Below, piece after piece: positions 48,960 to 59,465 of a DNA stretch of 64,000 nucleotides. Origin of the DNA: CAVVDY01 sp963815775 (GTDB taxonomy: Bacteria > Acidobacteriota > Terriglobia > Terriglobales > Acidobacteriaceae). A model generated the notes under the pieces. That model saw nothing but the letters and a program-made list of their open reading frames with translations, was not told where the DNA came from and searched no databases. The stretch is from contig CAWFIB010000027.1 in NCBI GenBank assembly GCA_963815775.1, positions 1 to 64,000 on the forward strand, read 5' to 3'. The position numbers were made by a program, and so were the translations under genes. Numbering within the stretch: position 1 is the first letter of the stretch; each line of letters opens with the position of its first letter.

Positions 48960-49742
48960 GTGCCCACAGGCAAACCTAAAGTGCTGATGCTCGCGCTGGT
49001 GGTGGCGATGCCGGTGCTCATTACACACTGCCAACAGGGTAAGCCTGGCGAGGCTCGAAACACAGGAAGGCCCGCCAAGCTCGCACCTGCCACTCCCATC
49101 GATGCCGAGAAGGCCGAACTGGGCGGCAAGACCTGGGATCCGGAGTGGGACGGCTTCATCGAGAAAGAGATTCCGCCAGAGATGCTAGGGGGGCAGGTAC
49201 CTCACGATGTGAGACACTTCTGCCCGAACTTCTACGCCATGAGTGAGACTGATAGGCGCACGTTCTGGGCATACTTCTTCCAGGCGCTGGCAGCAGCCGA
49301 GGCGGGATTAAAGCCGAATGTCATTGCCCGCCATGCTAATCTCGGACCTCCAGAGCGCAATACAGGCGGTCGCATCTCCCGCTACACTCAAGGCTTGCTG
49401 CAGCTCACCTACGCCGACCATAAGCGCTACGGCTGCGACTTCGACTGGCAGGCTGACCGTAAGCTTTCGCGAGGTGAGCGATCGATTCTCCAGCCCAGGA
49501 AAAATCTGGCTTGCGGAATCAAGATCTTAGAGAACCAGATTATTGATCAGCATAAGCCGCTGCTGACCCGCTCCAGCTACTGGTCGACATTGCGGCCCGG
49601 CACGCTGAGTTATCGCGTGTTTGCCAAGCAGATGACAAACCCTCCCGCGGCATGTGGCCGACACGCGAAGTCGACAGTGACGCCGGCGACGACCACAGCA
49701 GTTGTAAAAGCCAAAGCTGACCAGTCCAAAGGTCCGGAATAG
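48960..49742 (+). CDS. Probable exported lytic transglycosylase-like protein
   Basis: This 260-aa protein starts at GTG 48960. The N-terminus is hydrophobic and ends LVVAMPVLITHCQQG, a possible but atypical lipobox. The core FFQALAAAEAGLKPNVIARH ... TQGLLQLTYADHKRYG ... NLACGIKIL has the Glu, QGLLQ and N-x-C-G order of the lysozyme/SLT fold. It likely cleaves peptidoglycan. The C-terminus is Thr/Ala/Lys-rich. Confidence 0.7.
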   Translation: MPTGKPKVLMLALVVAMPVLITHCQQGKPGEARNTGRPAKLAPATPIDAEKAELGGKTWDPEWDGFIEKEIPPEMLGGQVPHDVRHFCPNFYAMSETDRRTFWAYFFQALAAAEAGLKPNVIARHANLGPPERNTGGRISRYTQGLLQLTYADHKRYGCDFDWQADRKLSRGERSILQPRKNLACGIKILENQIIDQHKPLLTRSSYWSTLRPGTLSYRVFAKQMTNPPAACGRHAKSTVTPATTTAVVKAKADQSKGPE

Positions 49743-50047
49743 CTTAGAGAATTCCGGGCGCCCGCCATGGCTGTGGGCCCCAGGCAGATCCAAAAAAATC
49801 CGATAAAAGGAGCTGTTTTTTTGCAGACCGGGCGATCTGCGCTCAAACCGTGCGATCTGCGCTCAGGGGAGCGCGATAGCTTGCGAGAATTGCAGAGCCG
49901 AACGATGCCATCATCACATCTTGGATGAGAACTGTCCTACCACCTAAGGTCTTTACCTTACGACTATTTCGCCATTTCTATTCGCCGATGACATGGGATA
50001 CGATCTTCCGTTCCAGCAAGAATCCTATAACCCCGAAGGAGAGAATC
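49743..50047. other. Intergenic region with a 14-bp direct repeat
   Basis: GCGATCTGCGCTCA occurs twice with six bases between, near 49839-49872. No gene is evident. Confidence 0.45.
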
Positions 50048-51046
50048 TTGAAGTGTATTCTCGCGTCTGCGGCAGTTTGTCTTGCGCTGTCGCTGGCTGC
50101 ATCAGCCACGGTAAATGTGACCGTCACAGCTCCACTAGACGGCGCACAACTGTCATCCCCGTTTTCACTGGACGCGTACGCAATAAGTCCGAATGCCATC
50201 ACTGGCTGGGTCATCTATTTAGACGGCAAGATCGTTTACAGGGCCGGTCAGAGGCAATCCATTAACGCGAGTATCCCTGCACCGACGGGCAATCATGAAC
50301 TGGTAACCCGCGCCTGGGATAGCACGGGCGGTTATGGCAGCGTATATGAGCACATCACCATAACAAGCGGCAACAACGGCCTGCCGGTTCCCCCGCCATG
50401 GGCAACAATATTTAGCCACATTGAAGACAGTAACCCTTGGGGATCCTGCCACGATCCAGGTTGTGCGGGTGGCAGTGGCTCGGGCACCTACTGGATGGGC
50501 CAACACCAGAGTGCACCATCACGCGACGGCTCCAGCGCGGAATATTTCAACTCTGGCGTCTGGGCGAACGCTCTGTGGTGGCACAAATTCGGAGCCCATA
50601 ACAACGTAAGAAACTTCCTGTTCGACTTTTATATATACCTAGATGATAGCTCAAAAGTCAGCACCCAGGCGCTGGAATTCGAGGCCTTCCAGTTTGTCGG
50701 TGGCTACAACTACATGATTGGTACGCAATGCAATTACGGGTCCGGAGTGTGGGATACCTGGGACGAGGGTTCCGGGCATTGGTACCACACTTCGATTCCG
50801 TGCCCGAAGTTTAGTACCAACACCTGGCATCACATTCAGATGTATCAGACGACCAACGTCAACTCACACAAATACACCTATGTCACGCTGGTGGTTGATG
50901 GGAAGGTGTACCCAGTCGGGATCACATGGAATGCCAAGTATCTGGGGTGGGGTGACAACCTGGGCGCTCAATGGCAACTCGACGTGAATGGCACGGGCCA
51001 GGGATATCACGAATGGATGGACCAGGCCACACTCACGGTCTGGTAA
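50048..51046 (+). CDS. Secreted lectin/glucanase-like protein with an N-terminal Ig-like domain
   Basis: I place the start at TTG 50048 because AAGGAG lies seven bases upstream and a clean signal peptide (KCILASAAVCLALSLAASA) follows; this gives 332 aa. An Ig-like domain (VTVTAPLDGAQLSSPFSLDAYAIS) precedes a beta-rich region with many Trp/Tyr (GVWANALWWHKFGAHN, YVTLVVDGKVYPVGITWN) resembling concanavalin A-like folds. The function is probably carbohydrate binding. A strong terminator follows. Confidence 0.65.
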   Translation: MKCILASAAVCLALSLAASATVNVTVTAPLDGAQLSSPFSLDAYAISPNAITGWVIYLDGKIVYRAGQRQSINASIPAPTGNHELVTRAWDSTGGYGSVYEHITITSGNNGLPVPPPWATIFSHIEDSNPWGSCHDPGCAGGSGSGTYWMGQHQSAPSRDGSSAEYFNSGVWANALWWHKFGAHNNVRNFLFDFYIYLDDSSKVSTQALEFEAFQFVGGYNYMIGTQCNYGSGVWDTWDEGSGHWYHTSIPCPKFSTNTWHHIQMYQTTNVNSHKYTYVTLVVDGKVYPVGITWNAKYLGWGDNLGAQWQLDVNGTGQGYHEWMDQATLTVW

Positions 51047-51075
51047 ATTTCCCGGGAAACAAATGGAATGCCAAA

Positions 51076-51107
51076 GGGGCTCCGCGGTCGGAGCCCCGCA
51101 CTTTTTT
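51076..51107 (+). terminator. Rho-independent terminator
   Basis: GGGGCTCCG (51076-51084) and CGGAGCCCC (51089-51097) form a perfect 9-bp stem with loop CGGT, followed after four bases by six T residues (51102-51107). Confidence 0.92.
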
Positions 51108-51250
51108 CGTGGGGATGAGGATTCAGGGTCATCTTGTTACCGAAAGCGGTTTGCCTCAACCGATGGTGCCCCAATGTTTTTCCAGCAAGCACGTCCGCAC
51201 CCGAAATCCAACACTCCCGCGAAGTCTCACATCCAATCGTGCTGGACAAG

Positions 51251-52225
51251 ATGCCCACTCTGATCTCTCATAGTCGCATGCGTTTGCTCATGTTTCCAAT
51301 GGTCATTATGGTTTTGTTCCAGCCATCCGCTTGCCACCATGCCAGCGTTCGTTCTTCGCTCGCCGCCAACGGCGTGGCCGCTCATTCGAACGAACCGGAA
51401 ATACTGGCGGTGTATCTCCCATGGTTTGGCCAGGCGGGTCACATTAACGTTGGCTACTCGTCGCAGGACCGGGTGGTTATTGGGAGACAGATCGATGAAG
51501 CCAAGCGGCTGGGCATATCGGCTTTCGTGGTGAACTGGTACGGCGCGCAACATGACTTCGAAAACAGGGCTTACGACCTCATGCAGCGGGTGGCGGCGGA
51601 GAAGAGTTTCAAGGTAGCGCTAATGTATGACGAGAATGACAGCGACCCAATCAGCGCCACCAATCTGGTACTTGCTGATCTGCAATATGCCTACGATCAC
51701 TATATTGGCCCTCACGCGCCAGACGCGCGGGCTGCCTACATGCGTTACCAAGGGCGCCCCGTGATCTTCATATTCCCAAAAAGTGGGCATACAGATTGGA
51801 ACCGCGTACATCAAGTCGTCAATACCTGGGAAGATCCTCCTCTGCTCATCTTTAAGGACATCTCCAAGGACCAGTCAACTGCGTTTGATGGATTCTATCC
51901 ATGGGTCAATCCGGGTAAGGCAGGCTGGCAAGCTAATGGAAGCAATTGGGGACAGCAATATCTGGAAGACTTTTACAAGACGATGGCTTCCGAATATCCG
52001 AGCAAGATTGCCATCGGAGCCGCCTGGCCAGGCTTCGATGATTCCAAAGCAAGTTGGAGCCAAGACCGCAAAATGGATTCACAGTGTGGGCGAACGTTCA
52101 GCGACACACTTGGCATCTTCCGCCAATATGATGGTAAGCACCCGATGCCTTACCTCATGATTGAGACCTGGAACGACTACGAGGAAGGAACAGCGATCGA
52201 GAAAGGGCTGCCCGCTTGCAAGTAA
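51251..52225 (+). CDS. Glycoside hydrolase family 99-like lipoprotein
   Basis: From ATG 51251 the protein is 324 aa; ATG 51278 is also possible. A hydrophobic N-terminus ends at a probable lipobox cysteine (LFQPSAC). The catalytic region (ILAVYLPWFG ... IGRQIDEAKRLGISAFVVNWYG ... VALMYDEND ... FDGFYPWVNPG ... MIETWNDYEEGTAIE) follows the pattern of GH99/GH71-like enzymes that act on mannans or glucans. The substrate is unknown. Confidence 0.75.
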   Translation: MPTLISHSRMRLLMFPMVIMVLFQPSACHHASVRSSLAANGVAAHSNEPEILAVYLPWFGQAGHINVGYSSQDRVVIGRQIDEAKRLGISAFVVNWYGAQHDFENRAYDLMQRVAAEKSFKVALMYDENDSDPISATNLVLADLQYAYDHYIGPHAPDARAAYMRYQGRPVIFIFPKSGHTDWNRVHQVVNTWEDPPLLIFKDISKDQSTAFDGFYPWVNPGKAGWQANGSNWGQQYLEDFYKTMASEYPSKIAIGAAWPGFDDSKASWSQDRKMDSQCGRTFSDTLGIFRQYDGKHPMPYLMIETWNDYEEGTAIEKGLPACK

Positions 52226-52327
52226 CCCATCGCGACTGCTGACAGTAGCCGCGCTGGCGCACTCGCCATTTTCAATTTTAGGAGCGAAACACCGGTTTGG
52301 CGCAACAAAGCAAAGGCGCCGGCTAAT

Positions 52328-53689
52328 TTAGTGGGGCGGGACGCTGTTCGGCTGCGGCTGTCCGGATCCACCGGGCAGGGGCGGCTGCTGATCGTCAGGA
52401 AGCGGCATCATTAGCCCGCCAGCCGGATTCGGTGTGGAGGACGTACTTGGGGGTTGTTGTGGTTGAGCCGGCGGCTGTTCGCTATCCGGCAGCGGCGGCA
52501 AGTCTTCATTTGCTGCTGGATTCATACTGTTGTTCGTGGGACGCGGCGGAGTCGCGGGCTCGATAACCGGCTTGTTGTCGCGATAGTGGAGAACGACTGG
52601 ACCGCCCTCGGTACGCAGCGCGGCAGTGGCATCTTCGGTTGCTTTGACAACGGCCTTATCATTCGCGCCGGCCACCACGGCCATTTTCATTCCCTCCATC
52701 TTGGTGCGCGTCGCATAAGCAACCTTCATGTTCGACCGTCGAGCTTCACTTGCCTTACCGTAGTAATAGTCTGCCGTTTCACGGTCGCCATCGAGTTCGG
52801 CCAGGTAGCCCATGTTGTTCAAGGCGAAGGCATTCTTCGGATCGAGCCGGTAGGCCTGCTGAAAATCCTGCCGCGCCTGCTTGTAATCATTGCGGTTGAT
52901 GGCGGCAACACCTTGAGTGTTCAAGCGGGCGACTTGCGAACCGATATCCTCCTGGTGATTCATCAGATCTCTCATCTTGTCGGCATTCGCGGCAGCAATG
53001 TTTCTAATGCTCTTGCCGCGCCATGAGGGTTCTGTCGTCACCAGAACGGAGGCGTCAGAGTGCTGGTTGGCAGCCAGTACGTAGTATCGATAAGCCTCGT
53101 CTAATTCACCTTCTTTCTCTTTCGTAAAGCCAAGGTTGTTGAGCGTGAAAGGGTTGTCGGGATCAAGTTTAAGTGCCTTTTGCAGGGTGAGATCCGCCTC
53201 CCGTGCCCTACCTTTCTGCAGCAGTCCGATGGCCTGTACATTGAGGCGATTGATCTGCATATTGACACTGGCCGCGTTGCCGGCAATTTCATCCACTGGC
53301 TTTCCCAGGGCTTCATGATTGGTTGACTTGTAGACCACGGCATCGGATCTTTGTGCCTGAGCGAGAGCGTAATAGCGCTGTGCGCGATCAATCTGTCCCC
53401 GTAGTTCGGCGACATAGCCCAGATTGTTCAGGGTGAAGGGATCGTCAGGATCGAGAAGATACGCCTTGTAAAACAGGGCGCTGGCTTCCTTGTAGTCGTG
53501 CTTCTCCAGCTCTTTGACACCCTTCTGGTTCAGCCGTTGCACGGGAGTAGGCTTGGTGTGTTTGGGAAAGCTGATGCGGATATCGCCGGCATGAGCAGGA
53601 GCGGAGAGCGCCGCCATCAAAAGTAGCGCCAGGGCCATCTGTGCTTTTGCCGACAGGCGACAATGCTTGATCCTGAAGTAAGCAGACAT
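52328..53689 (-). CDS. Secreted TPR-repeat protein
   Basis: This 453-aa protein has a signal peptide (MALALLLMAALSAPAHA). Three TPR blocks share the phrase LDPDxPFTLNNLGYxxE (near residues 80, 175 and 290). The C-terminus is Pro/Gln/Ser-rich. It is a likely periplasmic protein-protein interaction scaffold. It is transcribed opposite to the GH99-like gene. Confidence 0.82.
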   Translation of the reverse strand: MSAYFRIKHCRLSAKAQMALALLLMAALSAPAHAGDIRISFPKHTKPTPVQRLNQKGVKELEKHDYKEASALFYKAYLLDPDDPFTLNNLGYVAELRGQIDRAQRYYALAQAQRSDAVVYKSTNHEALGKPVDEIAGNAASVNMQINRLNVQAIGLLQKGRAREADLTLQKALKLDPDNPFTLNNLGFTKEKEGELDEAYRYYVLAANQHSDASVLVTTEPSWRGKSIRNIAAANADKMRDLMNHQEDIGSQVARLNTQGVAAINRNDYKQARQDFQQAYRLDPKNAFALNNMGYLAELDGDRETADYYYGKASEARRSNMKVAYATRTKMEGMKMAVVAGANDKAVVKATEDATAALRTEGGPVVLHYRDNKPVIEPATPPRPTNNSMNPAANEDLPPLPDSEQPPAQPQQPPSTSSTPNPAGGLMMPLPDDQQPPLPGGSGQPQPNSVPPH

Positions 53690-53865
53690 TTTTGTGCCAC
53701 ACCCAAACTACTAAAAGTTCGATGGGAGCGCGGCCTGGCGGGTTGGCAGGCACATAAAGAAAACTTTCCGCAGTGCGGCAAACCCTTGCGTGCAGACGGC
53801 ATCGAAGCTGGCCGAGGGTATTTATTACTCACCGAATGAGTGTCCAGATTGACAACGCAGAATTC

Positions 53866-54909
53866 ATGAAACTATCGGCTCTGAGTACGGCGCTTGGGGG
53901 TCTGCTGATGGCCTTCTTATGGGTGACAGGCGCACCCGCTCAACAGGCGAACAATTCTGCACACCAAAACGCCGACCAGACCCAGGCCTCCGGGCTTGAG
54001 AACCAGCCCACGGGCTCGCCGTCGGCTGTTGGGGTAACGCCATCAGCGCCGTCGGCCGCCAAAGCCGGTGAAACAACTCCCCCGATAACGTCGAATGCTG
54101 GGTCTCAGCCGGCCACCGCCGCAGCGGACAATAATCCTTTCGACCCCTTGCTGGAACCTCCTGCATTGCCGAAGGGCAAGCCCACCCTGATCGGAGGCCT
54201 TGCGATACATGTGGACCAGGTTCGTAACCGGTTGACTGTTAAGCCATTCGGCGGCGGAGCGAAAGTCAAACTGTTCGTTGATGAGCGTTCCCATATCTAC
54301 CGCGACGGGACGGAGACCACTGTCCTGGGCATCCACAAAGGTGACCGAGTGTATGTCGATACCATGCTGGATGGCAGCCACGTTTTCGCTAAAAATGTGC
54401 GAGTGGTGACCCAAACGCAGACAGCGCAGATGCGCGGTCAGGTCATGGAATTTAATCCGGAAGAAGGGCTCCTAACCATTCGGGACCAGTTGTCGGTGAA
54501 GCCTGTAAACTTCGCGATCAATCCAGAGACCAAATACAGGTCAGAAAACGGCTCCACAATGGTTGCAGGCGACCTGCAGCCAGGCTCGCTCGCAACGGTG
54601 CACTTCACGAGCAGCGGGCATGACCACAAGCCCGTCGCGCGAGAAGTATCGGTTTTGGCCAAGCCCGGCGACAGCTATGTTTTCTCGGGAATTGTGCTCA
54701 GCCTCGACATGAGCACCAATTCATTGGCTCTGCGCAACCAGAGCGATCAGGAGACCTATGAACTTCGCTTCAACAGCTCGTCCCTCCCTGATCCTCACGC
54801 CTTGAAAGTTGGCTCGGAAATTACCGCGCAAGCTGTTTTTAACGGCAAGGAGTATAGAGCCAGCAGTATTGAAGTCGAGAACATAAACCAGGAACAAGAT
54901 GCGCAGTAG
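53866..54909 (+). CDS. Secreted protein with DUF5666-like beta domains
   Basis: From ATG 53866 the protein is 347 aa. A signal peptide (GGLLMAFLWVTGAPAQQ) and a low-complexity Ala/Ser/Pro linker precede repeated OB-like strands (VRNRLTVKPFGGGAKVKLFVDERSHIYRDG ... GQVMEFNPEEGLLTIRDQ ... GIVLSLDMSTNSLALRNQ), similar to DUF5666. The function is unknown. An upstream ATG at 53836 is possible. Confidence 0.7.
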   Translation: MKLSALSTALGGLLMAFLWVTGAPAQQANNSAHQNADQTQASGLENQPTGSPSAVGVTPSAPSAAKAGETTPPITSNAGSQPATAAADNNPFDPLLEPPALPKGKPTLIGGLAIHVDQVRNRLTVKPFGGGAKVKLFVDERSHIYRDGTETTVLGIHKGDRVYVDTMLDGSHVFAKNVRVVTQTQTAQMRGQVMEFNPEEGLLTIRDQLSVKPVNFAINPETKYRSENGSTMVAGDLQPGSLATVHFTSSGHDHKPVAREVSVLAKPGDSYVFSGIVLSLDMSTNSLALRNQSDQETYELRFNSSSLPDPHALKVGSEITAQAVFNGKEYRASSIEVENINQEQDAQ

Positions 54910-55152
54910 GCGCGATAGAGGCGGGCAAAGCCATGATAAAGCAGAGTAAGGACAGGACTCTTAGACTTAAGCGGCGAAGTTACGGGATGGCATCGATGAG
55001 GCGCGTATTAGACAGCAGAGTGAGGCATTGGGCGGGACGTGCGGCTGAATTCGAGCATTCGGCATCTTAATGCGCCCATTACCGTCTTCAACCTCGATGC
55101 GGCAAAGATAAGGAAACAATCGTGGCCACGTGCCTTGGAGAGAAGTTCAAGT

Positions 55153-57855
55153 ATGTCGCAGTTACGTGTTGGCGCGTCTGTGTTTTGTCTGCTGTTCCTC
55201 ATGGCTGTCAGCGGTTGCGGTGGAGGTGGAGGATCCACTGACTCCAACAGCACAGGAAATCCTACGATCAGCAACTTCGCCGCCAGTCCCAGCATAGCCA
55301 GTCCGGGTCAAGCGGTGAATTTTTCCTGGGCTACGGACAATGCCACCGGGTTTACGGTTTCGCCTGCCATTAGCCAGTCCGATCAAATTCTACCCCTGAA
55401 TGCCTCCTCCTATCCGTATGACACCACTGGCACGAAGCAAACCACAACGTTTACCGCTGTCGCCACGCGAGGCTCGGTGCAGTCCGCGCCGAGTATGCTG
55501 GTGTTGAGCATGGTTCCGGTGACCCTGACCGCGTCGTCCATGACGATTTCAACCGGTGGCACAACAATTCTAAGTTACGGTGGTCCAAATAATGGTAGCT
55601 CGTGGTCGCTACTCAAAATTGGTGATAACGCCCCTATACCCCTTCCATCTCCATCCTGCAGCGGTAATAGCTGTGTCGGAAGCTACACTACGGGCCCCCT
55701 TAGTAAGACCACCGTATTTCAAGTGGCGGCCACTGGGCCTGCGGGCGGACAGGCACTCTCGCCTCAGGTAACGATCACTGTCGTAAGTGCGCCACCTGCC
55801 GTGACTAGCTTTGCAGTGAGCCCGACGATCGCGGGTCCCGGCCAATTTGTGAATTTCTCCTGGTCAACGAAAAACGCCACGGCATTTAATGTCACCCCTG
55901 TCATTAATCAGGATGAGCAGACTCTTCCGATAAATTCCAGTGCCTATTCGTATAACACCAACGGATTGATGAAAACGACGAAGTTCGTGGCGGTCGCCAG
56001 TTCAGGATCCGCGCAGTCACCGCCAGTGTCCCTCACGCTGACTATGGTCCCGGTAGGTTTGAGCGCCTCGGCTACCAACATCGAAGCCGGCCAAACCGTG
56101 ACCCTGACCTACAGCGGACCAAATAATGGCAGTTCCTGGTCATTGGTGACAATTGGCAATAACAATCCAATGCCGCTCCCGACTCCACCCTGCAGCGGTG
56201 ATAGCTGCACTGGAAGCTACACCACCGGTCCGCTCAGCAGCAACACAACTTTCGAGGTTGCCGTCACAGGACCGGCAGGCGGACAAGCGTACTCCCCACA
56301 GGTGACTATTACGGTAGGGAACCCGACGACCTTGACCTTTACGGCCGACCCGACGATAGTGCCCCCAGGGGGAGCAGTAACGTTGTCGTGGCAAACGCAG
56401 AATGCCTCGGCAGTCAGCATAGACCACGGTGTCGGGAATGTGACGCCAGTGAATATGGGAGCCTACTGTTGTGTTCACCCGGAGCAAACTACTACCTACA
56501 CGGCCACAGCTACGTCTATCTATAAAAATGCACCTCCGGTGGAAGCAACAGCCACAGTAACGGTTAATTCCGGGGGGCTGTCAAACATCAACCACATCAT
56601 CTTCATGCTGCAGGAAAACCGCTCCTTCGACAATTACTTTGGCCTATTGGCGGAATACCGGGTCAATCACGATCCGCCAATCCAGGGGGCGCAACTGAGC
56701 GACGTGAACGACCTGCATACACTGCCACCAGGCTATCAAATCAAGAATCCTGCCAAGCAGTCATTCGGACCCTTCCATGCCCGAACGGAATGTATTGAGA
56801 ACCTTTCTCCCGCCTGGAACGAAACCCATTACGATATGGACCTTGTCGGTAACGACTGGCTGCATCTGACTGATAAGTCGCAGTATTTGATGGATCGCTA
56901 CCTGGATACGACGCTTCCCAGCAAATATGATCCCACGGATACGAGGCCGCTGGGTTACTACGATCAGACCGACTTGCCGTTCTACTATGAACTTGCAACA
57001 CAATTTACCACCAGCGATACCTGGTACTCTCCGGTCGCGGCCAACACTGTACCGAATCGCATGTATTTGTTTGCGGCAACCTCATATGGACACGGGTACC
57101 CGCCCATGGATCCTGAGGACCCTGCATGGCAGCGGCCGACGATCTTCCGGGCACTTACAGATGCCGGCATCACCTGGCGATACTATTACCAGGACAACAG
57201 CGTGTTTTTGGCGAATTGGGCGGACTGGAACGACCCGCAAATCCAGGGGAACGTACGGAATATTCAGGAATACTATGACACTCTGGCCAGTCCCAGTGCG
57301 GACAAGGACCTGCCTCAGGTCGTATTCATCGAGCGAGCAGGCGCAACCGGGCTAGACGAGCACCCGGAAAACAATGTGCAGACCGGAGCAGCAGACGTCC
57401 AGAATATTATTACGGCTTTGTTCAATAGCAAGGCGTGGCCGGACTCCGCTTTCATCCTCACCTATGACGAAGGTGGAGGATTGTTCGATCACGTTGGGCC
57501 TATCCTCGTAACGCCCCCGGATGACCAACTGCCTAACGATCTTATGGGCCACGGAACATACACCCCCGGATACTTCAATGTGACAGGATTCCGCGTGCCC
57601 GTAATCGTTGTATCGCCATGGTCAAAGCCGCACACCGTGGTGCACATGCAGACCGACTACACATCTATTCTAAGGTTGATCGAAGAACGCTTTAATGTGC
57701 CGGCGCTAACCCAGCGTGACGCTACGACTGGAGACATGGCGGACCCAGTAAACGGCTTTTTCGACTTTAGCGCTCCCAACCTGCTCACGGTGCCGCCGCT
57801 GCCTACCCAGCCGGTGAATGGAACCTGCAATGAGCAGCTGGAAGGACATCCATAG
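55153..57855 (+). CDS. Phospholipase C / acid phosphatase-type phosphoesterase with N-terminal Ig-like repeats, lipoprotein
   Basis: From ATG 55153 the protein is 900 aa. The lipobox LMAVSGCGGGGG suggests lipid anchoring. Two long repeats of ~165 residues (each with SWSLxxIGxNxPxPLPxPxCSG and SPQVTITV) and a third Ig-like domain precede the catalytic part. That part starts NHIIFMLQENRSFDNYFG, the signature of the PF04185 phosphoesterase family, and contains AGATGLDEHPENN, ILTYDEGGGLFDHV and IVVSPWSKP. It likely releases phosphate or cleaves phospholipid at the cell surface. Confidence 0.9.
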   Translation: MSQLRVGASVFCLLFLMAVSGCGGGGGSTDSNSTGNPTISNFAASPSIASPGQAVNFSWATDNATGFTVSPAISQSDQILPLNASSYPYDTTGTKQTTTFTAVATRGSVQSAPSMLVLSMVPVTLTASSMTISTGGTTILSYGGPNNGSSWSLLKIGDNAPIPLPSPSCSGNSCVGSYTTGPLSKTTVFQVAATGPAGGQALSPQVTITVVSAPPAVTSFAVSPTIAGPGQFVNFSWSTKNATAFNVTPVINQDEQTLPINSSAYSYNTNGLMKTTKFVAVASSGSAQSPPVSLTLTMVPVGLSASATNIEAGQTVTLTYSGPNNGSSWSLVTIGNNNPMPLPTPPCSGDSCTGSYTTGPLSSNTTFEVAVTGPAGGQAYSPQVTITVGNPTTLTFTADPTIVPPGGAVTLSWQTQNASAVSIDHGVGNVTPVNMGAYCCVHPEQTTTYTATATSIYKNAPPVEATATVTVNSGGLSNINHIIFMLQENRSFDNYFGLLAEYRVNHDPPIQGAQLSDVNDLHTLPPGYQIKNPAKQSFGPFHARTECIENLSPAWNETHYDMDLVGNDWLHLTDKSQYLMDRYLDTTLPSKYDPTDTRPLGYYDQTDLPFYYELATQFTTSDTWYSPVAANTVPNRMYLFAATSYGHGYPPMDPEDPAWQRPTIFRALTDAGITWRYYYQDNSVFLANWADWNDPQIQGNVRNIQEYYDTLASPSADKDLPQVVFIERAGATGLDEHPENNVQTGAADVQNIITALFNSKAWPDSAFILTYDEGGGLFDHVGPILVTPPDDQLPNDLMGHGTYTPGYFNVTGFRVPVIVVSPWSKPHTVVHMQTDYTSILRLIEERFNVPALTQRDATTGDMADPVNGFFDFSAPNLLTVPPLPTQPVNGTCNEQLEGHP

Positions 57856-58068
57856 TTCAGAACAAAAGCGCCCGTAGTGGATCAGTTTGAATATGGATGC
57901 GTGCCCATTTCGACTCGCTACACTCGCTCAGGGCAGGGCCTTTGGCGCACCGACGCGAATCGGCAGGCCCAGATCCCTCGCTCGCAGAGGAAGCTGGTTC
58001 GGAATGACAATCAAAGTAGCCCACTACCGAAGGGCTGTTTCCGTTGCGCTGGGCTGTATCGGGAACCC

Positions 58069-58776
58069 TTAGGCAGGGTCCGTCTCGTGCACTTGCGATG
58101 CAGCGGGCTGCTTCTCCATGCGCAGCAAAAGGGCCAAGGCCTTTTCCACCTCAAACGTGGCTTGGGGCAGGGGCAGAGGCGATATGATCGTCATTCTTCC
58201 CAGCACATGCGCGAGATTCAGGTAGGCCCGACGCGATATATGCAGAAAATCCAATGGATATTCCGGCTTGCGCGCCCGCGCCAGTTCTGGATCGGCATCC
58301 AGCAAGTAGGCGATGTCAGGACAAGGAGCTAAATACCGTATGATGCGCACCCAGGCTTTGGTTACAGAAGGCGGCAGATTCGCAAGCTCATCATAGATGT
58401 AGCGGTCCATGATCAGGACATCCGCCTGCGAGCGACGGGCATTCGCAATTACCATGGCTAGGCTCAAGGCATCAAGCAGATAGAGGCCGCAGCGCGCCAC
58501 ATTCAGATACCACTTACGAACGTTCTTGTCGCGGCGATGCACTGGGTGTCCGGCAGAGCCAACACCGTGTTCGCTCCCATAGACCTTGTGCACAAAGGCT
58601 TCGCGGAAGCGGCTTAATACGACCACATTGTCCCAGAAAGCAAGGACCATCACCGTCAGGCCGCGCTCCCGAAGGTAAAGCCGCAAGTTCTCGATTTGGG
58701 TGCTCTTTCCAGAACCATCCAATCCTGAGAACGTAATCAGTAGCTGCCTGCGGATAGATACCGGCATGTGTGGCAA
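58069..58776 (-). CDS. Thymidylate kinase-like P-loop protein
   Basis: This 235-aa protein has Walker A FSGLDGSGKST at residues ~16-26 and MDRYIYDELANLP, the DR(Y) motif of thymidylate kinase-like enzymes. Its position beside exopolysaccharide genes rather than nucleotide genes suggests a specialised kinase, as seen in other surface-glycan clusters; the substrate is uncertain. Confidence 0.8.
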   Translation of the reverse strand: MPHMPVSIRRQLLITFSGLDGSGKSTQIENLRLYLRERGLTVMVLAFWDNVVVLSRFREAFVHKVYGSEHGVGSAGHPVHRRDKNVRKWYLNVARCGLYLLDALSLAMVIANARRSQADVLIMDRYIYDELANLPPSVTKAWVRIIRYLAPCPDIAYLLDADPELARARKPEYPLDFLHISRRAYLNLAHVLGRMTIISPLPLPQATFEVEKALALLLRMEKQPAASQVHETDPA

Positions 58777-58935
58777 GACTCTCCAAGTTCAGATGCAACA
58801 AGCCGACCAAACGGCAAGTTGTAGTTCCCGTTCCAAAGCAATCTGCTGGATAGGGAAGTGCTTTAACTGGTGGATCCATCAGCAGGCTGGCTCAGTCTCA
58901 CGCTGCCAGGATCCACTTCTCAAATCAGCTTCCTA

Positions 58936-59427
58936 CTACGGCTTGGACGGGGTGCCTTTTGACAGTGCGTAGACGACTCCCGCGGCAACACCAGCGGCAG
59001 CAATGAGGCCCACTTTCAGCAGAAGGGAGCGTCGCTGACCCTGTTTGGCCGGGGCAATGGCCTCTCCCGCAGGACGTGAGGCTGCGCCGCCGACCGTCTG
59101 TACGCCTTCTGCAGTTGCCGCGCCTACCGGTTCCTGAATGCCAGCGTCCGGCAAGGATTGCGGAGCGGGCTCGCTGGGAAGCGCCTGCGAGGAGGCTGGC
59201 GGAGCTGATGAAGCCGGATTTTGCCCGCTTTCATCCTGGGTTGGAACCGGCGCCAGGGGTCCCTTAGCGGGATCGACGGTGGTACCCTGCACTTGCTTCT
59301 GCTGGTACTGGCTATTCTGCTGTTGCGGCGCTTCCTGCTGAGCGGTGCAGTACTCAGGAAACCCACAAAGAACAAATCCCAGGACCGGCATGGTGATGGT
59401 AGCCAGCAGGCGTTGATGACTTTTCAT
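58936..59427 (-). CDS. Exported hypothetical protein with C-terminal membrane helix
   Basis: This 163-aa protein has a signal peptide (ATITMPVLGFVLCGFPEYCTAQ), a Gln/Pro/Ala-rich middle, and a C-terminal hydrophobic helix (LLLKVGLIAAAGVAAGVVYALS) preceded by basic residues. No family is recognised. It may be a small envelope component of the exopolysaccharide cluster. Confidence 0.6.
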   Translation of the reverse strand: MKSHQRLLATITMPVLGFVLCGFPEYCTAQQEAPQQQNSQYQQKQVQGTTVDPAKGPLAPVPTQDESGQNPASSAPPASSQALPSEPAPQSLPDAGIQEPVGAATAEGVQTVGGAASRPAGEAIAPAKQGQRRSLLLKVGLIAAAGVAAGVVYALSKGTPSKP

Positions 59428-59465
59428 TTTGCGTTCTCCCCATCCAAAGACAGACTAAAGTTGCA